Both the position numbers and the translations under genes were made by a program. This document shows, piece after piece, positions 63,734 to 64,000 of a stretch of 64,000 nt of DNA. Source of the stretch: an uncultured Porphyromonadaceae bacterium (GTDB lineage: Bacteria; Bacteroidota; Bacteroidia; Bacteroidales; UBA11471). Numbering within the stretch: the first letter of the stretch is position 1; every line of letters begins with the position of its first letter. The notes below the pieces were generated by a model. The model saw nothing but the letters and a program-made list of their open reading frames with translations, ran no database searches and was not told the DNA's origin. Where the stretch lies: NCBI GenBank assembly GCA_900542765.1, contig UQOX01000012.1, forward strand, positions 4,488 through 68,487, written 5' to 3'.

Positions 63734-63926
63734 GGAAAAGCTGTGCGCAGAGACAATAAAAGACGACGAAGTTTTCGGTCCAAGGCTATACCGAGCCGAC
63801 TCAGGACACCATAGAAAAAACGGCTCAAAAAGAGAAAAAAAGAATCCGATTTCCCGATTATTCGAGAAAAAACATCGATTTCGACATTTTTTTCTCAAAA
63901 AATTAGGCAGAATAAAAAAAAGCCCC

Positions 63927-63934
63927 TACATTTG
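63927..63934 (+). promoter_or_regulatory. -7 promoter element for tRNA-Phe
   Basis: TACATTTG on the plus strand, 16 bases before the tRNA; same spacing as for tRNA-Pro. Confidence 0.65.
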
Positions 63935-63950
63935 CACACGCAAAAGCGAT

Positions 63951-64000
63951 GGTGCCATAGCTCAGTTGGTAGAGCAAAGGACTGAAAATCCTTGTGTCCC
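63951..64000 (+). tRNA. tRNA-Phe (anticodon GAA), cut by the window end
   Basis: The first 50 bases are present: 5' acceptor strand GGTGCCA, D-arm GCTCAGTTGGTAGAGC, anticodon stem AAGGA / TCCTT with loop CTGAAAA, anticodon GAA. The T-arm and 3' end lie outside. Confidence 0.92.

Noticed and set aside
59276..64000. tRNA genes at both sides of sbcDC as possible ends of an integrated element
   Set aside because: No integrase, no duplicated tRNA ends and no phage or plasmid genes between; sbcC and sbcD are housekeeping genes.

Overview
This window is chromosomal DNA from a member of the Bacteroidota, most likely order Bacteroidales. The reasons are: (i) nearly every transcription unit is preceded by the Bacteroidota-type -7 element TAnnTTTG and no good Shine-Dalgarno sequences; (ii) gene families and arrangements typical of the order, such as argR-GNAT-argG-argC-argD, parA-parB-DUF5683-mltD, ftsZ-YqeY, and a glycine-lipid acyltransferase pair; (iii) a type IX secretion-type C-terminal domain on one enzyme. 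The DNA looks moderately GC-rich with strong third-position GC, which produces many long antisense ORF shadows. The exact genus cannot be named from this window; a Barnesiellaceae-like organism is only a guess.

Layout. 1-3.6 kb: arginine biosynthesis on the minus strand (argR, an acetyltransferase, argG, a PspC-domain protein, argC and the first codons of argD). 3.9-4.7 kb: surE. 5.0-9.0 kb: chromosome partition and envelope operon (parA, parB, a DUF5683 protein, LysM lytic transglycosylase). 9.1-16.8 kb: a compact pectin / rhamnogalacturonan cluster with an acetylesterase-methylesterase fusion, two tandem GH105 unsaturated uronyl hydrolases, a small winged-helix gene, a second pectin methylesterase and a GH43 enzyme; no SusC/SusD or sensor is inside the window. 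16.9-28 kb: housekeeping genes (purT, mrp, trmB, a LexA-like XRE-S24 regulator, gapA, mdh, aldose epimerase, SDR, serS, yqeY).

27.7-42.3 kb: the division and cell-wall (dcw) cluster on the minus strand, in order of transcription rsmH, ftsL-like, ftsI, murE, mraY, murD, ftsW, murG, murC, ftsQ, ftsA, ftsZ. mraZ is absent from its usual place, and FtsZ has almost no C-terminal linker. Divergent from it (42.6-44.3 kb) is a two-gene acyltransferase operon that looks like glsA-glsB (glycine / ornithine-type lipid synthesis).

44.4-50.1 kb: thioesterase, DciA-like protein and recF on the minus strand; a membrane-anchored TPR protein, ribH, a methyltransferase, a cobalamin adenosyltransferase and a small DUF2795 protein on the plus strand; a NUDIX hydrolase on the minus strand. 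50.2-50.7 kb holds a decayed thioredoxin-like fragment. 50.8-56.5 kb: a complete RND efflux operon. 56.9-58.7 kb: a TIGR01777-type epimerase and an EFR1-type flavodoxin/ferredoxin protein, followed by a truncated HdeD-like fragment. 59.3 kb: tRNA-Pro(CGG). 59.4-63.7 kb: sbcD-sbcC. 63.95 kb to the end: the start of tRNA-Phe(GAA).

No CRISPR array, insertion sequence, prophage or obvious defence system was seen. The most interesting items are the pectin cluster with its domain fusion and one T9SS-tagged member, the glsA-glsB pair next to a mraZ-less dcw cluster, the Mrp protein lacking the CxxC scaffold cysteines, and the two decayed gene fragments.
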